Positions 22,761 through 34,356 of a stretch of DNA of 64,000 nt are shown here, one piece after another. Every line of letters starts with the position of its first letter. Within the stretch, counting starts at the first letter, position 1. Source of the stretch: Neoscytalidium dimidiatum (lineage: Eukaryota > Ascomycota > Dothideomycetes > Botryosphaeriales > Botryosphaeriaceae); assembly GCA_037367355.1 (NCBI GenBank), contig CM074695.1:3658001-3722000 (forward strand), read 5' to 3'. The position numbers were made by a program, and so were the translations under genes. The notes beneath the pieces are model-generated. The model saw only the letters and a program-made list of their open reading frames with translations. It made no database searches and was not told the DNA's origin.

Positions 22761-24199
22761 ACAGACACGATTCGAAGGACAGTTTAAATGAGTCCCCTGC
22801 GTTGGCATGACCGCTTTGGGGAGGGACTGTGGAAGCACAGCCGAAAGAGGGAATATAGCAGGTACCATGCCGATCCACGAACGTGGCACAACGGCCATTG
22901 TTATCCGTTCAGGTGCGAGGTTCGAGATGGCACACATGCTTGACCGTCCCTGGGCGGACGAGAGCATGCTGCTCCTGCCAAGGCACGTGCTCTTTTGTCT
23001 CGGCATGCGCGAAGCCCTGTACGTATGTTTAATCTTCCTCCGGGCCACTGACTACAGGCGCAGTACAATAATACGGGCGCGGTGAGGAGCGCCACATGCT
23101 CTAGGGGCACGCGGGCTGCTATTCTCAGACCCAGGGAGCTCCGGCGCAGGCTGCGCTGTGCTGTGAGCGCGCTGGCTGGGGATGCACGGGCGGGTTGACG
23201 AGCAAAGAACGTGTGGTGAGCGGCATGTTCCACCGTGTCGCGAGGTGCTGCATAGGTTCAGGACGTGTAGGCCGCCGGCGGGGCGTCCAGCTGCACCGCA
23301 GGGCGACGACGGCACTGAAGGGCACGCTCTTGCATGTCTCGCGGCAGGCAGGCCGACACGCCTTCGACCTACCAATTGCAGCAGCGATCCTTGTTGGACA
23401 AAAGCCAGTCGCTCGCACAGGCCGCACGGATCCGGCTGGAGGGCCCAGTGATAATCATGGCAGCGCTGCACATCACTCGGGGAGGGCGCGGCTGGCGGCT
23501 GGCGGCTGCATGTGCTCACGCAGCTCGCTGGCAGCCTGAGCCTGAGCCCGAGCCAGCGTCCGCTGCCGCCGTTGCTGCTCTTGCTGCTGCTGCTGCTGCT
23601 GCGCGTGGCGTCAGCGCCAGCGCCGTCGCGGGCGGGCGTGGTGACTGACGAAAACTGCCCTACGAAGGGTCGAGTAAAACGCCGGGCTCGGGGGTACATC
23701 TGTAGCGAGCCCTGTGCTGCTCTGCCCTGCCCTGCCCTAACCATTGTGTCCGTCCCTTGGTGCCACTTCCATCCGGCCACTGCAGCCAACACTCTCTCTC
23801 TCTCCCACGCCTCCTCCGCCGTGCCCTCCCCTTCTTTCGCCCTCCCCCAAACCTTGCCTTTTCTTCTTGTATCTTGCTCTTCCTGCGCCCGGCGTCCTGC
23901 GCTCCCCAGGCAGAGGCGCCATCCGCCGCCTCCCGCAATCGCCTCGCTCCTCGAAAGACGCACGCTTCCTTCATCTCTCCTGACGCCGCCTTCGAAGCTC
24001 CCTTGAGGCCAGTTGATCTGCAGGTATAACTCAACGGCGACCGACGCGCATTCCCTCGTTGCTTCTACTGTGCGTTCTTCCCGCTGCCCGCGCCCCTCGC
24101 TGCCCGTCGAAGTCACTGGCGCCTAACCGTCCGCGCCTCCAGAATTCTCCCCAATCTCTTCACACCCACACCTGCTTCCTGCCCGCCCCGCTGCCCGCC
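22761..24199. other. Long upstream region of VTS1
   Basis: 1.4 kb without a supportable gene. It holds a (CTG)n-like run at about 23571-23602 and a CT-rich tract (CTCTCTCTCTCTCCC) near 23790-23810. Most of 23750-24195 is pyrimidine-rich, consistent with a long 5' UTR and promoter for VTS1. Overlapping frames on both strands are composition artefacts. Confidence 0.45.
23571..23602. repeat. (CTG)n-type trinucleotide run
   Basis: TTGCTGCTC followed by six or seven CTG/TGC units in the VTS1 upstream region. It lies outside any gene that I call. Confidence 0.75.
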
Positions 24200-26152
24200 A
24201 TGTCTGTCAGCCAGATTGCCGGCAACCGGAACAGCACGCCCGAGGCTTCGAGCTCGTCGCTGCGCCCGCCCTCGTCCAGGGCCATTGGCGCCAACCACCA
24301 CCTCCGCGCCTCAGCCGATATGGGCGTCTTTGCCTCTTCGCCTTTGTCCAATCGCGGCATCCGGCCCTCTTCCGAGGTATACTTCAACAAGCAGGGCAAC
24401 CAGGACGAGGATGCCATGGACAAGGCTGCTCAGCAGTGGATTGCGGACATTGATCAGTATGAGATCACCTTGGAGGAGATGGCTGCCGCCACTTTGGATC
24501 AGGACTTCAAGGATGAGCTCAGCGCCATCGAGCAGTGGTTTCGTGTTCTGAGCGAGCCTGAGCGGACGGCTGCACTCTACCAGCTGCTCCAGCAGACCAC
24601 CGGCGTGCAACAACGCTTCTTCATCCAGGTCCTCCAGCAGATGGCTAAGAGCCACCCTATGTCTAGTGTGTTATCACCAGCCAACTTTGGCGAGAAAGGT
24701 ACGGCATATGAATTGTGAAGGGAAACCCCTGGAGAAAATATGCTGACTTGGGGAAGACCCTATGTCCCAAAAGCTGAACGATGCTATGAACAAGCTTAGT
24801 GTTGAGGGTTCTCGCAACTCTGTCGGCCTCGGCCGTCCCCCGCCATCCCCTGGAGCAAAACGCAACTCTGGCTTGGACAGTAACACCATCAACTCCATGT
24901 TCCCTGATGCAGCGGCTGCTATCGCAAAGCAAAAGGCCGAGTTCACGCAACACACTGGTACAGCTCCGACTTCGAACCGCAACAGCGCGGTAGGCGATCG
25001 CTCGTCGATGGTTGCACCTACAATTTCTGCACCGGATGATGGTAAGAGGGACAATGCGCCCCAGCCCCCGTCGTCCCCGTGGGGTCCCCGCAGTGGCGAA
25101 AATCAGCAGCTCCAACGGCCCAAGTCTTCGTCGAGCCATCAGCAGCCGATGGGCCAGTTTGTTCAGCCTCCCCCCTCTGCGGGCGGCCTGCGTTCCCCTC
25201 GTCCCATGACTCTTTCTGGTGACCAAAACATCCAGAGCACTACGCTCAATGCCCCGGACAACTCTGGAGCTGGGATGCCGATGCTATCGCCCTACGGAGC
25301 TAGTGGAAGCTGGGCCTCGATGGTGAACACTCCATTGGTGCCTAACTTCCAACAGCAGTCAAGCCAGGCAGACATGGTTGCAAACGCAACAGCGATGAAG
25401 CTAGCAGCGCTTTCCACGGTCAACAACCGGATTCAACTGGATGATGTGCGGAAGTATCGCCGTGCTCGTTCGTCGGAGGGACAGGGCTCTGGTCACAACA
25501 ACAACCCGCACCAAAGCATGCCAGCTAGCGTTGTTATGACGAATGAATTTGGCCAGGTCCTTACACCTCAACAGGCTGCTGCCCTGCAGGCGCAACAGCT
25601 CGCGGCGATGAACGGCCGCCGTTCACGGCCCAGCTCTCCCGGTATGGCTATGCAAGGTGGAAACTTGAACGCGATGAACTTCGCGTCCCCCCAGAACAAC
25701 GGATTCCTTTCGGCGTATGATAACAACTTGACCGGCCTTAACCTTAGCCAGTTCGGTATCGGTATGGGCGGCAGCCACGAAGGCTATCTGTCGGATCACT
25801 CTGAGATCAACCGTGGCCGTTCGCCTCGGGGAAGGCGAGGCAGTTCGAAGCCGCCGGAGGATCCCACCAACCCGGATCTTCTCCAGGACATCCCCGCGTG
25901 GCTCAGGAGCTTGCGTCTGCACAAGTACACGGATAATTTGAAGGATTTGAAGTGGACGGAGCTGGTCGAATTGGATGACGAGGGCCTGGAGAAGCGCGGT
26001 GTGAACGCCCTCGGTGCTAGGAGGAAAATGCTGAAGGCGAGTCCTCATGTTGATAGTAGAAGTTGGAGCAGCCACGTCGTGTACTAACCCATCGGCAGGT
26101 CTTCGATCAGGTCAAGGAGGCCAAAGCCGAGGGCAAGATCCCGCCCAGCTGA
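24200..26152 (+). CDS. VTS1: SAM-domain RNA-binding protein Vts1 (Smaug type)
   Basis: Three exons, 24200-24698, 24757-26036 and 26099-26152, give 610 residues. The start [12 protein letters not shown] was preferred over an in-frame ATG at 24059 because the added residues are uncharacteristic. The first intron is GT-AG (58 nt). The second begins GCGAGT and ends CAG with a CTAAC branch site. This GC-AG intron alone joins RRKMLK to [17 protein letters not shown], the expected end of the SAM domain. Residues about 75-155 match the N-terminal Vts1 helical region, the middle is Gln/Ser/Pro-rich and disordered, and the SAM domain lies near 542-600 ([16 protein letters not shown]). Vts1 binds Smaug recognition hairpins in mRNAs and recruits Ccr4-Not deadenylase in the cytoplasm. 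Confidence 0.93.
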
Positions 26153-29053
26153 AAAGAAGCTCAGGACGTTGGACAGAATCCTCGGACTGATCTCATAGCA
26201 GACTTCTAGAAACCATGGGTTTTCGACTTCTTCACCAAAAAGGGATTATTTCTTTGAGGATAAATTTGCGTGTCCCCAAGGACCGGAAGGAGCATGGTCT
26301 CGAATTTGCTGGATTCTCTGGAGGTTTGGTCTTTGGTCTCGCTGGGTGGCATATGGCCAACTTCAGCGGGCAAGGGATTCTATACTTTGTGGATGGTCGT
26401 CGTTTCTTGTCGAGTTTCCGCACACAACGCCGTACAAAAACCTTACATGACGCAGATGGAAGGCGCACACGATTTCCTTGTGGCGCTTACATGCAGTCCT
26501 GAAATCCAAATCATTCATGTTTCATATTGTGTAGGTCATCAAGTGGTCATGGGTAATGGAGGAGGGGCCCCGGGGATGGGGGCCACAGGGGGGGGGGAGC
26601 TCAGTGTAGGAGTAAGAATGGAGATTTGGAGTGGTTGCCGGCGGGCTGTGCTACAACCGTGGGCAGACAGACACCATGTAACACACGAAGCGTTGCGAAC
26701 GATCAGTCACGTTTTCATATGCGTTTGGACAGGCGACGTCCGGCAGCTGAAGACTGGCGTAAAGTCGGCTTGTTATGTCTGCCTTGGCGGTACGTGTCGG
26801 ACGATAGCTTGAGTCGTAACCCTTCGAAATTTGTCACGCCCAATGAACAGCTGTGACTTGTCACGCTCGTATTTCATGCACAGGCTTTGCGTGTTCCCTT
26901 GATCAAGGAACGTCGAGCCGGCCGGCATCACTCGCGGATAACTGATAGTGACGCTGGAGAAGTAGGCGGAAAGGATCAGTAAAGGGTTCCGACTTTCCGC
27001 CGGTTTGAGTAACGGACGGTCACATGGAGGGCGATCTCCCGAGCCCTACATACGCGCGTGGAGGTAAGCACCAGTCAAGACACGATGGCGGGTGGGAGCA
27101 CAAAGCATTTGGCGGGTCGAAAGCGGGACTCCCGACCCAAAACCAACACCATTCGGACGACCGACCATCTTTTCGCACCCGCATCCACGCATCGTGTTGC
27201 TCTTGACGTTGAAAATGTCTCGCGCTTAGGTCTAACTCGCCGTGGCTAGTCCAAGCTGTGCACGACCAGCTGCTCGCAAGCTCGACGGGATTTCCGCGTG
27301 TAGGCCTTGGTCGCGTTTAGCCTGCGACTCGGGGGACCTTCCCAGCCTCGGCAGCGGGCGCGAATGGCTCAAGGCGTGCGGGAGGCGGCTACTGGTGGAG
27401 GCAAAGGTGGCTAGCTGCGACAATAGGCGGGCGTTGCGGCCACCGGGAACCGAGCGAGTACGAGCAATGGACGAGCTGTAGGTTTAAGCTTCCCTGGCGG
27501 CGGCCGGTGGCTGAACGGCCATGGCAGCCGTCCAGATGCGGTATGGGGAGAGGCCGGCGGCCGGTGGTGGGCGAGAGTCGTGGAAGCGGCTGGGCTGTTT
27601 CAACAACGAGCGAGGTGCGACAGCACGGCCTCAACGAAGCGCGAGCAGGCGACCGACCGGTGCGCGAAGCAGTGAAGAGAAGAGCTTGGGGTTTCGTTTC
27701 CGTCAGGCGGTCGGTCTGGGCGCGTGTGTGTACGCCAGCTGGCAGCATCGGGCTGCCGAGTGTTGCCATGGTCTGGACGGAAGGGACAGGCCGGCGGCTG
27801 GCTGTGCCTGATCGGCGGATATCTCTGCCCGGATAGTCTCACCACTCATCCCACCTCATTGTTACTGTGAAATACTCCCATCTCTGCCCGGACCCCGGAG
27901 AATCCCACCGCTGGACACGTTGCGCGCAAACACGTGGTCCGCACCAGCAAGAGCTGTGAGTCTGCGACCTCTCCGCCGCCTTGCTGGTCGACGGCACAAC
28001 GGCGCCGCAGCAGCACGTTCCTGGCGCGAGCCCATGCCACCCGTCCCAGCGCCGTCGCCACAGCAGTGCCCTGCGGTTCTCCAAGGCGTGTTGAGAGACG
28101 GCAGACGGCAGACGGCGTCTGCGGATCACAGCCAAGCCGACGGGCTGTCTCGTCGTTCTGGCTGCGTTTGGACTCGCGCTCGGCACGTTTGTCGCCGGAA
28201 ATGCTCGCTGTAGCCAGCACCCCAGGACCTGCCCGTCTCATTTTCCGCGCCATCTCTTTGTATGCCGATCGGCCCCCGGATTCCTCATCGCCTTGTGGAG
28301 AAACCGCGTCGCATCGGCAGCCGCATTGAGATGCCACAGGCGCCCGCGACGTGTGCCGACGGGGGTGAAGCAGGCGTGCATGGGCATGAGCATGGGCATG
28401 GGCACGAGCGTGCAGCACTGCGCGATAACGACGCCGCCTCAGCGAGAAATTTCGGGGCGCAGAGCCGTGGGCGCCGAAGAGGGCGGGCATACTCGCATCG
28501 GTCGTGGCCTATGGTCCCGTTATTTCTCTGAAGTCGGCCCCCCGGTCGCGTTGCAATGCGCTGGCGCTCAACTCGGATGTTTGCTCCGCCTTGTGGGGCC
28601 CTGCACGGGAGCTCCTAATCCACGCGCTAGCTGCTCCACGATTGGATGCCAATGCACCATCCCTCTACTTTTTGCACCCTTCTATGCCTTGGCTGTTTGA
28701 CAATGTCGTACTTGGCTAGCCGCTCTGCGAGATCTCCCCTTTGTTCCGTTTTGACCATGGCCGAGACTCCTCATAGTCGCCCTGTCTGCCGCCCGCGCTC
28801 TCTGTCTGCTCCACCCTTTCTTTCACACTTCCCCATTGTTGACTCGCCATCCAACTGTTCGCTCTTCTCCACAATGACATTCTCTGCCTGTTTATAACTT
28901 CATCCGTCTCAAACATGTTCAAGCCAGCCAAAAGCCACACCACCACCGTCCTTCGACATTTATCCGAACCGCCCCCAGTCCTTTTCCACCCCAACATCCA
29001 CCAATATCACCACCCATCTTCACAGCAAACACTCTTTCCAACCTAGCTTCGAC
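26153..29053. other. 2.9 kb gap between VTS1 and the GH16 gene
   Basis: No gene is supported. 26153-26560 is the VTS1 3' flank, followed by the G-run cluster listed separately. 27000-28700 is GC-rich with many overlapping frames but no domain. 28700-29050 is C/T-rich and is the likely promoter and 5' UTR of the GH16 gene. Confidence 0.4.
26564..26597 (+). other. G-quadruplex-forming motif
   Basis: Four runs of G (4, 4, 5 and 10 bases) lie within 34 bases, separated by CCCC, AT and CCACA. This meets the usual G4 rule with short loops. It lies about 410 bases past the VTS1 stop codon on the sense strand. Confidence 0.75.
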
Positions 29054-30616
29054 ATGGCCCGCCTACTGCGCCCGCTGGTGGCCGCCCTCTTCATCCACAG
29101 CACATCTGCAGGGTACACATTAGTCCGCGACTACGCACCCCAATCATTCTTTGATCGCTTCGGATTCTTCGACGGAGACGATCCCACACACGGAACCGTC
29201 CAGTATCAGTCACGCCAGGGTGCAGCCGCCAAGAATCTGATAAGCAGCACTGATACATCCGTCCGGATCGGCGTCGACTCTACCAACAAGGTGTCGGACA
29301 AACGCCCCTCGGTCCGCATTTTCAGCAACGAAACTTACAACCAGGGAATCCTGCTTGTCGACGTTAAGCATATGCCTACGGGTTGCGGGACGTGGCCCGC
29401 TCTCTGGATGCTTGGCGATGGTGAATGGCCTGCCAATGGCGAGATAGATATCCTTGAAGGAGCGAACGACCAGGCGACCAACTACATGACCCTCCACACG
29501 AGCGACGAGGAGGGCGAGGAGTGCTCGCTCACTGAGATCCCCGAGTCCGGAGACGATGGGTCCGGTGCACTGGGATTTTCCAAGAAGGACTTCACAGGCA
29601 ATGTCTATACTAACGAATGTGCATGGAAGCCCGAGACCAACGACAATTCCGGCTGCCAGATCCGAGCACCAACTGGTCTCAGTCCGACATACGCGGGTAC
29701 TGGCAAGACCACTAACGCCATCGTTCCGACCTTCGGCGGGTCAATGAATAGCGCTGGGGGCGGCACGCTTGCCATGCAATGGACCACCGACGGTATCAAG
29801 ATATGGTTTTTTGGCCGGACCCAAGCAAAGCCAGCAGATATCGCCGGAGCCATCGACTTGAGCTCATCTGTCTCTCCGGTCAACCTTGCCCCGGGCGACG
29901 ACGCCTGGGGTAAGCCTCTGGCCCACTTTTCAGGCCCTACTTGCGACTGGGACAAGCGCTTCAGAGACATGCGCATCGTTGTCAACACCGACTTCTGCGG
30001 TGACTGGGGCGCCGCAACCTGGAAGAGTGAGGGCTCGTGCCCGGCAACGACCGGCTACGACAACTGCGAGGACTTCGTCAAGGAGAACCCTCAGGCCTTC
30101 ACAGAGGCGTACTGGGAGTTCGGCGCATTCCGCTGGTTCGAGTGGCGCGACCCGCAGCCCGTCACCACCTCGTCTTCCCCCACGAGCTCGAGCACGTCGA
30201 TCACTCCCTCCGTCACGACGATTAGGACCACCAGGACCAGGACCGCTACTCCGAGCACTTCTGAAAACGAAAACACGTTCAGCACGGCACCTACCGCGCA
30301 AACTGTGATCTACTCCACCATTTCGGCCTCCTCTGTCGATTCTAGGCCGTTCACGTTCGACCCGCTCTCCGAGACCGCCGCGCCACCGTCTTCGACACAG
30401 GTACTGGCTGCTTCGTCCACAACTGCAAACGTCGCCGCCGAGACAAGTGTCGGCTCTTCTTCTTCTCCTCCTCCTCCCGCAAATGAGTCGAAGAAGGGCA
30501 ATGCCCAGTACTTGATCAATGGCAAACTTCCACTCGGCGGCGCCGGAAGCGTCAGCGCCTCGTGGGCTGTTATTGCCGGAGCTTCTCTGGTCGGATTCGC
30601 GGCCACGATGCTGTAG
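29054..30616 (+). CDS. GPI-anchored glycoside hydrolase family 16 (endo-beta-glucanase-like)
   Basis: Single exon, 520 residues. A signal peptide covers about residues 1-19 (MARLLRPLVAALFIHSTSAG). The catalytic motif NGEIDILEG carries the nucleophile Glu130, Asp132 and acid/base Glu135; WPALWMLG just before it is the usual GH16 strand. A Ser/Thr-rich stalk spans about 375-480. The C-terminal 20 residues are hydrophobic after a small-residue patch (GGAGSVSASW), fitting a GPI-anchor signal. Fungal enzymes of this shape act on beta-1,3/1,4- or mixed-linked glucans at the cell surface or wall. The exact substrate, and any transglycosylase activity, cannot be told from sequence. A Crh-type chitin-glucan transferase is less likely because the catalytic motif differs. 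Confidence 0.9.
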   Translation: MARLLRPLVAALFIHSTSAGYTLVRDYAPQSFFDRFGFFDGDDPTHGTVQYQSRQGAAAKNLISSTDTSVRIGVDSTNKVSDKRPSVRIFSNETYNQGILLVDVKHMPTGCGTWPALWMLGDGEWPANGEIDILEGANDQATNYMTLHTSDEEGEECSLTEIPESGDDGSGALGFSKKDFTGNVYTNECAWKPETNDNSGCQIRAPTGLSPTYAGTGKTTNAIVPTFGGSMNSAGGGTLAMQWTTDGIKIWFFGRTQAKPADIAGAIDLSSSVSPVNLAPGDDAWGKPLAHFSGPTCDWDKRFRDMRIVVNTDFCGDWGAATWKSEGSCPATTGYDNCEDFVKENPQAFTEAYWEFGAFRWFEWRDPQPVTTSSSPTSSSTSITPSVTTIRTTRTRTATPSTSENENTFSTAPTAQTVIYSTISASSVDSRPFTFDPLSETAAPPSSTQVLAASSTTANVAAETSVGSSSSPPPPANESKKGNAQYLINGKLPLGGAGSVSASWAVIAGASLVGFAATML

Positions 30617-31733
30617 AGAGATTATTTGGCAGCATTTCTCATGATTTCTCTTCTTGTTTTTGTTTTTGTTCTTCTTCATTATTATTTGATTAGGCGGGGT
30701 TGGGAAATTATTACGGAAAGAGATGAAGAGATACCCCTGGGACAGATTAACCCAGAACAATTTTGGCTGGCAGATACACATAAAGGGCCTTGGCACTATT
30801 ATTACTTTGGATAAAGATAGAGAGAGATAGCCTATTCCTCCACGGGATCATTAGAGAAAGACGCCGGTTTGGACTTCGGAAAGGTCCAAGTACACATACA
30901 TATATATACGACGTAACGCCTATTTCCGCAGTCTATATACTAGCTCGCTTTTCGAGCAACGGTGGCCTAGCGATCACCGTGATCAAATAGACTGCTCACC
31001 ACACTCAGATTTACCGCAATAACTGGAAATGGTCGTGTGCTTCGCTTGCGCAGAGCTTGTGAGGTCGATTTAAGAGTGGACGCCACTAATGTACGGATCG
31101 TCCTGCTAGTCATGTGGCACACGGGGGAACCGATCCTTTCGGCTTCGCGCGTGTGCTATACCGGATAAGTACTTTCAGGTGTTGTGAAGGTTACTCAGCA
31201 TGAACATTGGATGCGATAGCCATAAAGGCGTAAAGCGTATTCACACGGTCTATTTTGGATTTTTTTTTTTCTTTACGTTTGAGGCATATTGCCCCTGTGT
31301 GACAGCGCTTCTGCTACGTTGCCATTCAACCCGATCTCGCGGCCGTCGTGTGAGGACCTGAATTGGTAACTAAAAAAGATGAGCTACACCGTCGGTGAGC
31401 TGACCACAGCTACTAGACATTTGCTTTGACATGCAGGTGACCCGGACAGTCCTCCGGCGCTGTGAAGATGTACGACCAGATCGCACGCATTCAATGTGAC
31501 TCGAGGCATGACATGCAGATTACAGCTCGAGCTCTACACGCTCTTTTTTCACTCATACAGATGCACCGCAACTTCTAAGGCTCTGCCTCCGCTCTTGTCT
31601 GGTATCCTATTCCTCGTGAACCAAGACGGCCACGGTCGCCCATGTAGTCTCAAACCAGCATCCCTCTCTCCTAATGGCAGGAACCGACCCTTGGTCTGGT
31701 GCTCATTTGCCTCCCTCATCACGTTCTACCTTG
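30617..31733. other. Convergent 3' region between GH16 and GGA genes
   Basis: 1.1 kb, AT-richer than its flanks, with T-rich runs (30640-30690, 31257-31270) and a TATATATA stretch near 30900. No frame or RNA gene is recognised. Confidence 0.4.
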
Positions 31734-33956
31734 TCATGACACGCCCAAGCTGGCGATCTCACCTTGCTCGTCCTTCCGCTCCGGACCCAGCGTATAGCTA
31801 GCCTTCCAGCGCATCTTCACTGCCGACCCTTTGCCCCGCTCAACACCATGTAGGTAAATCTCCTGCTTAATTCCATTCTGCTGGTTGGGTTGCAACAATC
31901 TACCCGACTGAGGTTGCAGCTTGAGCGTATAACCCTGCTCTCCGTTAGAAATGTGGGAATGGGCGATGCACAAGGCACGTTGTGAATACTCACTCTGGTG
32001 ACAGCAAATTGCATGGTGAGGTCCGAGATAGGCGCAGGCGTGTTATTTGATATGACAGAGTGGATGTGGATGACATCGTCGCTCTGGCGGGAGACAGTGA
32101 AGTCCGTTCTTATGCTGGTATTGATGACTGTCTGGACAGACGGTTGATCTGGCAGTGCCGAAGCAAAGTTCCATTCGTCTTCATCGTTAGCCTGGGGAGG
32201 TGCTAGTGCGGGCGCAGCTGCCGAGGCTGCTGGAGGTGGGCTCGAGGTGCTTCCGAGGTCAAATAGAGCACTTGATGGAGATGCTGCAGGTTTAATTGAT
32301 TGCTGAAATTGGAACGGAGAGCTAGTTCTGGGCGACGCTAGCGCAGCGAAGGGATCTGCAGGTTTCTGTGGCACTTGCTGGGGTGGTGGTGAAAACATGG
32401 AAGTGGATTGGGGCGGCGTTGGTTGCGAGACTGATGAAGGGCCACCAAGCCCAGCCAAGGCGCTGTAGTTCGGCTGTGGTGAAGTTGTTTGCGGCAGTGG
32501 AGGACCCGATCCGAGGAGATTCTGTACTGGTATCTGTGGCGCTTGTTGCGGCTGGAAGGCTAGTGACCATTGTCAGCATATCTATCAAGTTAAAATATGA
32601 GGCTTCCGTACCAGCCCCGTTCGTGGCACCCAACGAAATCCCGCCACCTTGTCCGAAGTTGCTATCTCCACCCAAGTTGAGGCCAAGCAGATCATCCTCC
32701 AAGGCATTCCCCTTCGGCACCGGAGCGCTCGAGCTGGCAGCAGGCTGACCGGCAGAAGCTTCCGCGTCTTCGGGGCCTCCAAAATCGATCAGAGATAACT
32801 CGTTGTCCGGGCCCTTCTTGACGCCAGCACCGCTGACACCCAAAGTGCCCTTGGGGATTTTTGCGGCGCCCTCGACATCGCCCTTCTTGATAAGTTTGTA
32901 CCTCTCAAGTGTACGGTGTATGCTGTCGTTGATTTCTAGCAGCTTGGCTACGGCCTCGTGATCGTCTGACTCTTCCTCGCACATCTTTTGGATTTTCGGG
33001 TGGGCGCTTGCCAAAGCATTGGCGAGCTCCTGCATGCGGTCAGCTTTCACAACCGCCTCCCAAGAGAGCGGCTGGCCCGGGCGTACCTCGAAAACATCGC
33101 CCTCTTTGATCTGGTCCCCAGCCTGGTGCTTTTGGAGCATGTCCTCAAGCAGCTTGGCCTTCTGCTGAATCTTTCCAACCTCTTCTGCCGCCTTGGCCCT
33201 GTAATCGGTCTTGTTCCGGGTATCGAATCCAGCCATGACCTTCATCAACCGATTGGCTTCCTGTAGGTCGTGGGGTGTGCCACGCCTGATCAGCTCCTGA
33301 AGCTTGGCAGATTGAGCTTCACGCTCCTCCTGCTCCATCTCCTCCGCGGACCGCAGGTTCTGTGAATTGGATTAGTACGGCAGCGGTAGGTTGCTCGACG
33401 AGGAACGTACGTCGCTAGGGTTTAACACGGCTGCATCCTCGCGCCTGATCTCAGGGAAGGTATAACCCTTGTAGCTCAGCAAACGGTGCATGTCGCGGAT
33501 GAAACCCAAGTCCTCCTTGTAGCGCGAAGTCATGCAGATCGTGGAACGCCATTCTTCGATCAGCTCTAGGATGCGATTCTGAACGCGCGAGGAGTGGACG
33601 GGAGGGCGCTCGGGGAAGCGGCGGACGAGCTCGTTCAAGAACTCCTTGGTGCTGATCTGGAGGTGGAAAGGATAGCCGCAGTTCTTCACGCAGATATCCA
33701 GCAAGTTGAGAGCCAGTAGCGAGACGTTCGGGTTGCGCGAGTTGACATATTTGACAATCTCCATGGCGGCTTCGCGAGGCGCGCTTCCCTTCTTCTGGTT
33801 GACTAGCTCGGCAATCTCAATGTTGAGGGCCAGATTGGGCTCAAAATTCTGGGGGTCGCAGGCGTTCATGATGTAGCGCTGCAACGGGGTCATGGCTGGC
33901 TCGGCGAAGCCGCCGAAGCGGTCGCGGGCCGCCATACGGGCTGACGTAGCCTCCAC
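31734..33956 (-). CDS. GGA1: GGA-type clathrin adaptor (VHS-GAT-GAE)
   Basis: Four exons, 33956-33411, 33359-32612, 32559-31994 and 31934-31734, give 686 residues; the three introns are 51, 52 and 59 nt with GTACGT, GTACGG and GTGAGT donors. The VHS domain covers about residues 20-165 (AMTPLQRYIMNACDPQNFEPN). The GAT helices cover about 205-330 (ELIRRGTPHDLQEANRLMKVM). A Pro/Gln/Ser-rich hinge follows, then the C-terminal GAE ear from about 570, which includes DDVIHIHSVISNNTPAPISD and GYTLKLQPQSGR. An ATG at 33935 is an alternative start seven residues in. GGAs bind Arf-GTP, clathrin and cargo to carry proteins from the trans-Golgi to endosomes. It is divergent from TSR3, with 400 bases between starts. 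Confidence 0.93.
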
Positions 33957-34356
33957 GGTGGGCGGTGGGCGTGGGAAAGGCGGAGGGGCGGGAAGGGCGG
34001 AATTGGGCGCAGAGTGTGAGCGGCGGGAGCGTCGCGGGTTGAGGGCGAGGCAGGAGCGGTGTTGTTAAGGCAGCGGCCGAGAGTACAGGCCACGCTCCGG
34101 GATGACGGCTTGCAATGCAGGTGGGGGTTCGTCAGCGGCCCAGGACACAGCACAGGGGACAGGGGGGTGCCCGAGCTCGTTCGGCGACACCGTTGCGCGC
34201 CCCGCGTCATCGCTGCTCTGCACTGCGCCCAAGAAAAACTCCAACTCACTTGTTGCAAGCACAATCTTTCTTCCTCATCCCGCGCACTCGTCCTCGGCCT
34301 CGGACAAATCCCCCATCTCCGCTGAGTATACGATCGGCATACGGAAAGCCAGCGCC
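33957..34356. promoter_or_regulatory. Divergent promoter region of GGA and TSR3
   Basis: 400 bases between divergent starts. The TSR3 frame is open back to an ATG at 34102, but the conserved start is 34357. No specific element is recognised. Confidence 0.45.

Noticed and set aside
27846..28490. 214-codon minus-strand frame between VTS1 and GH16
   Set aside because: Composition-driven frame with a HAHAHAHA-type repeat and no recognised domain.
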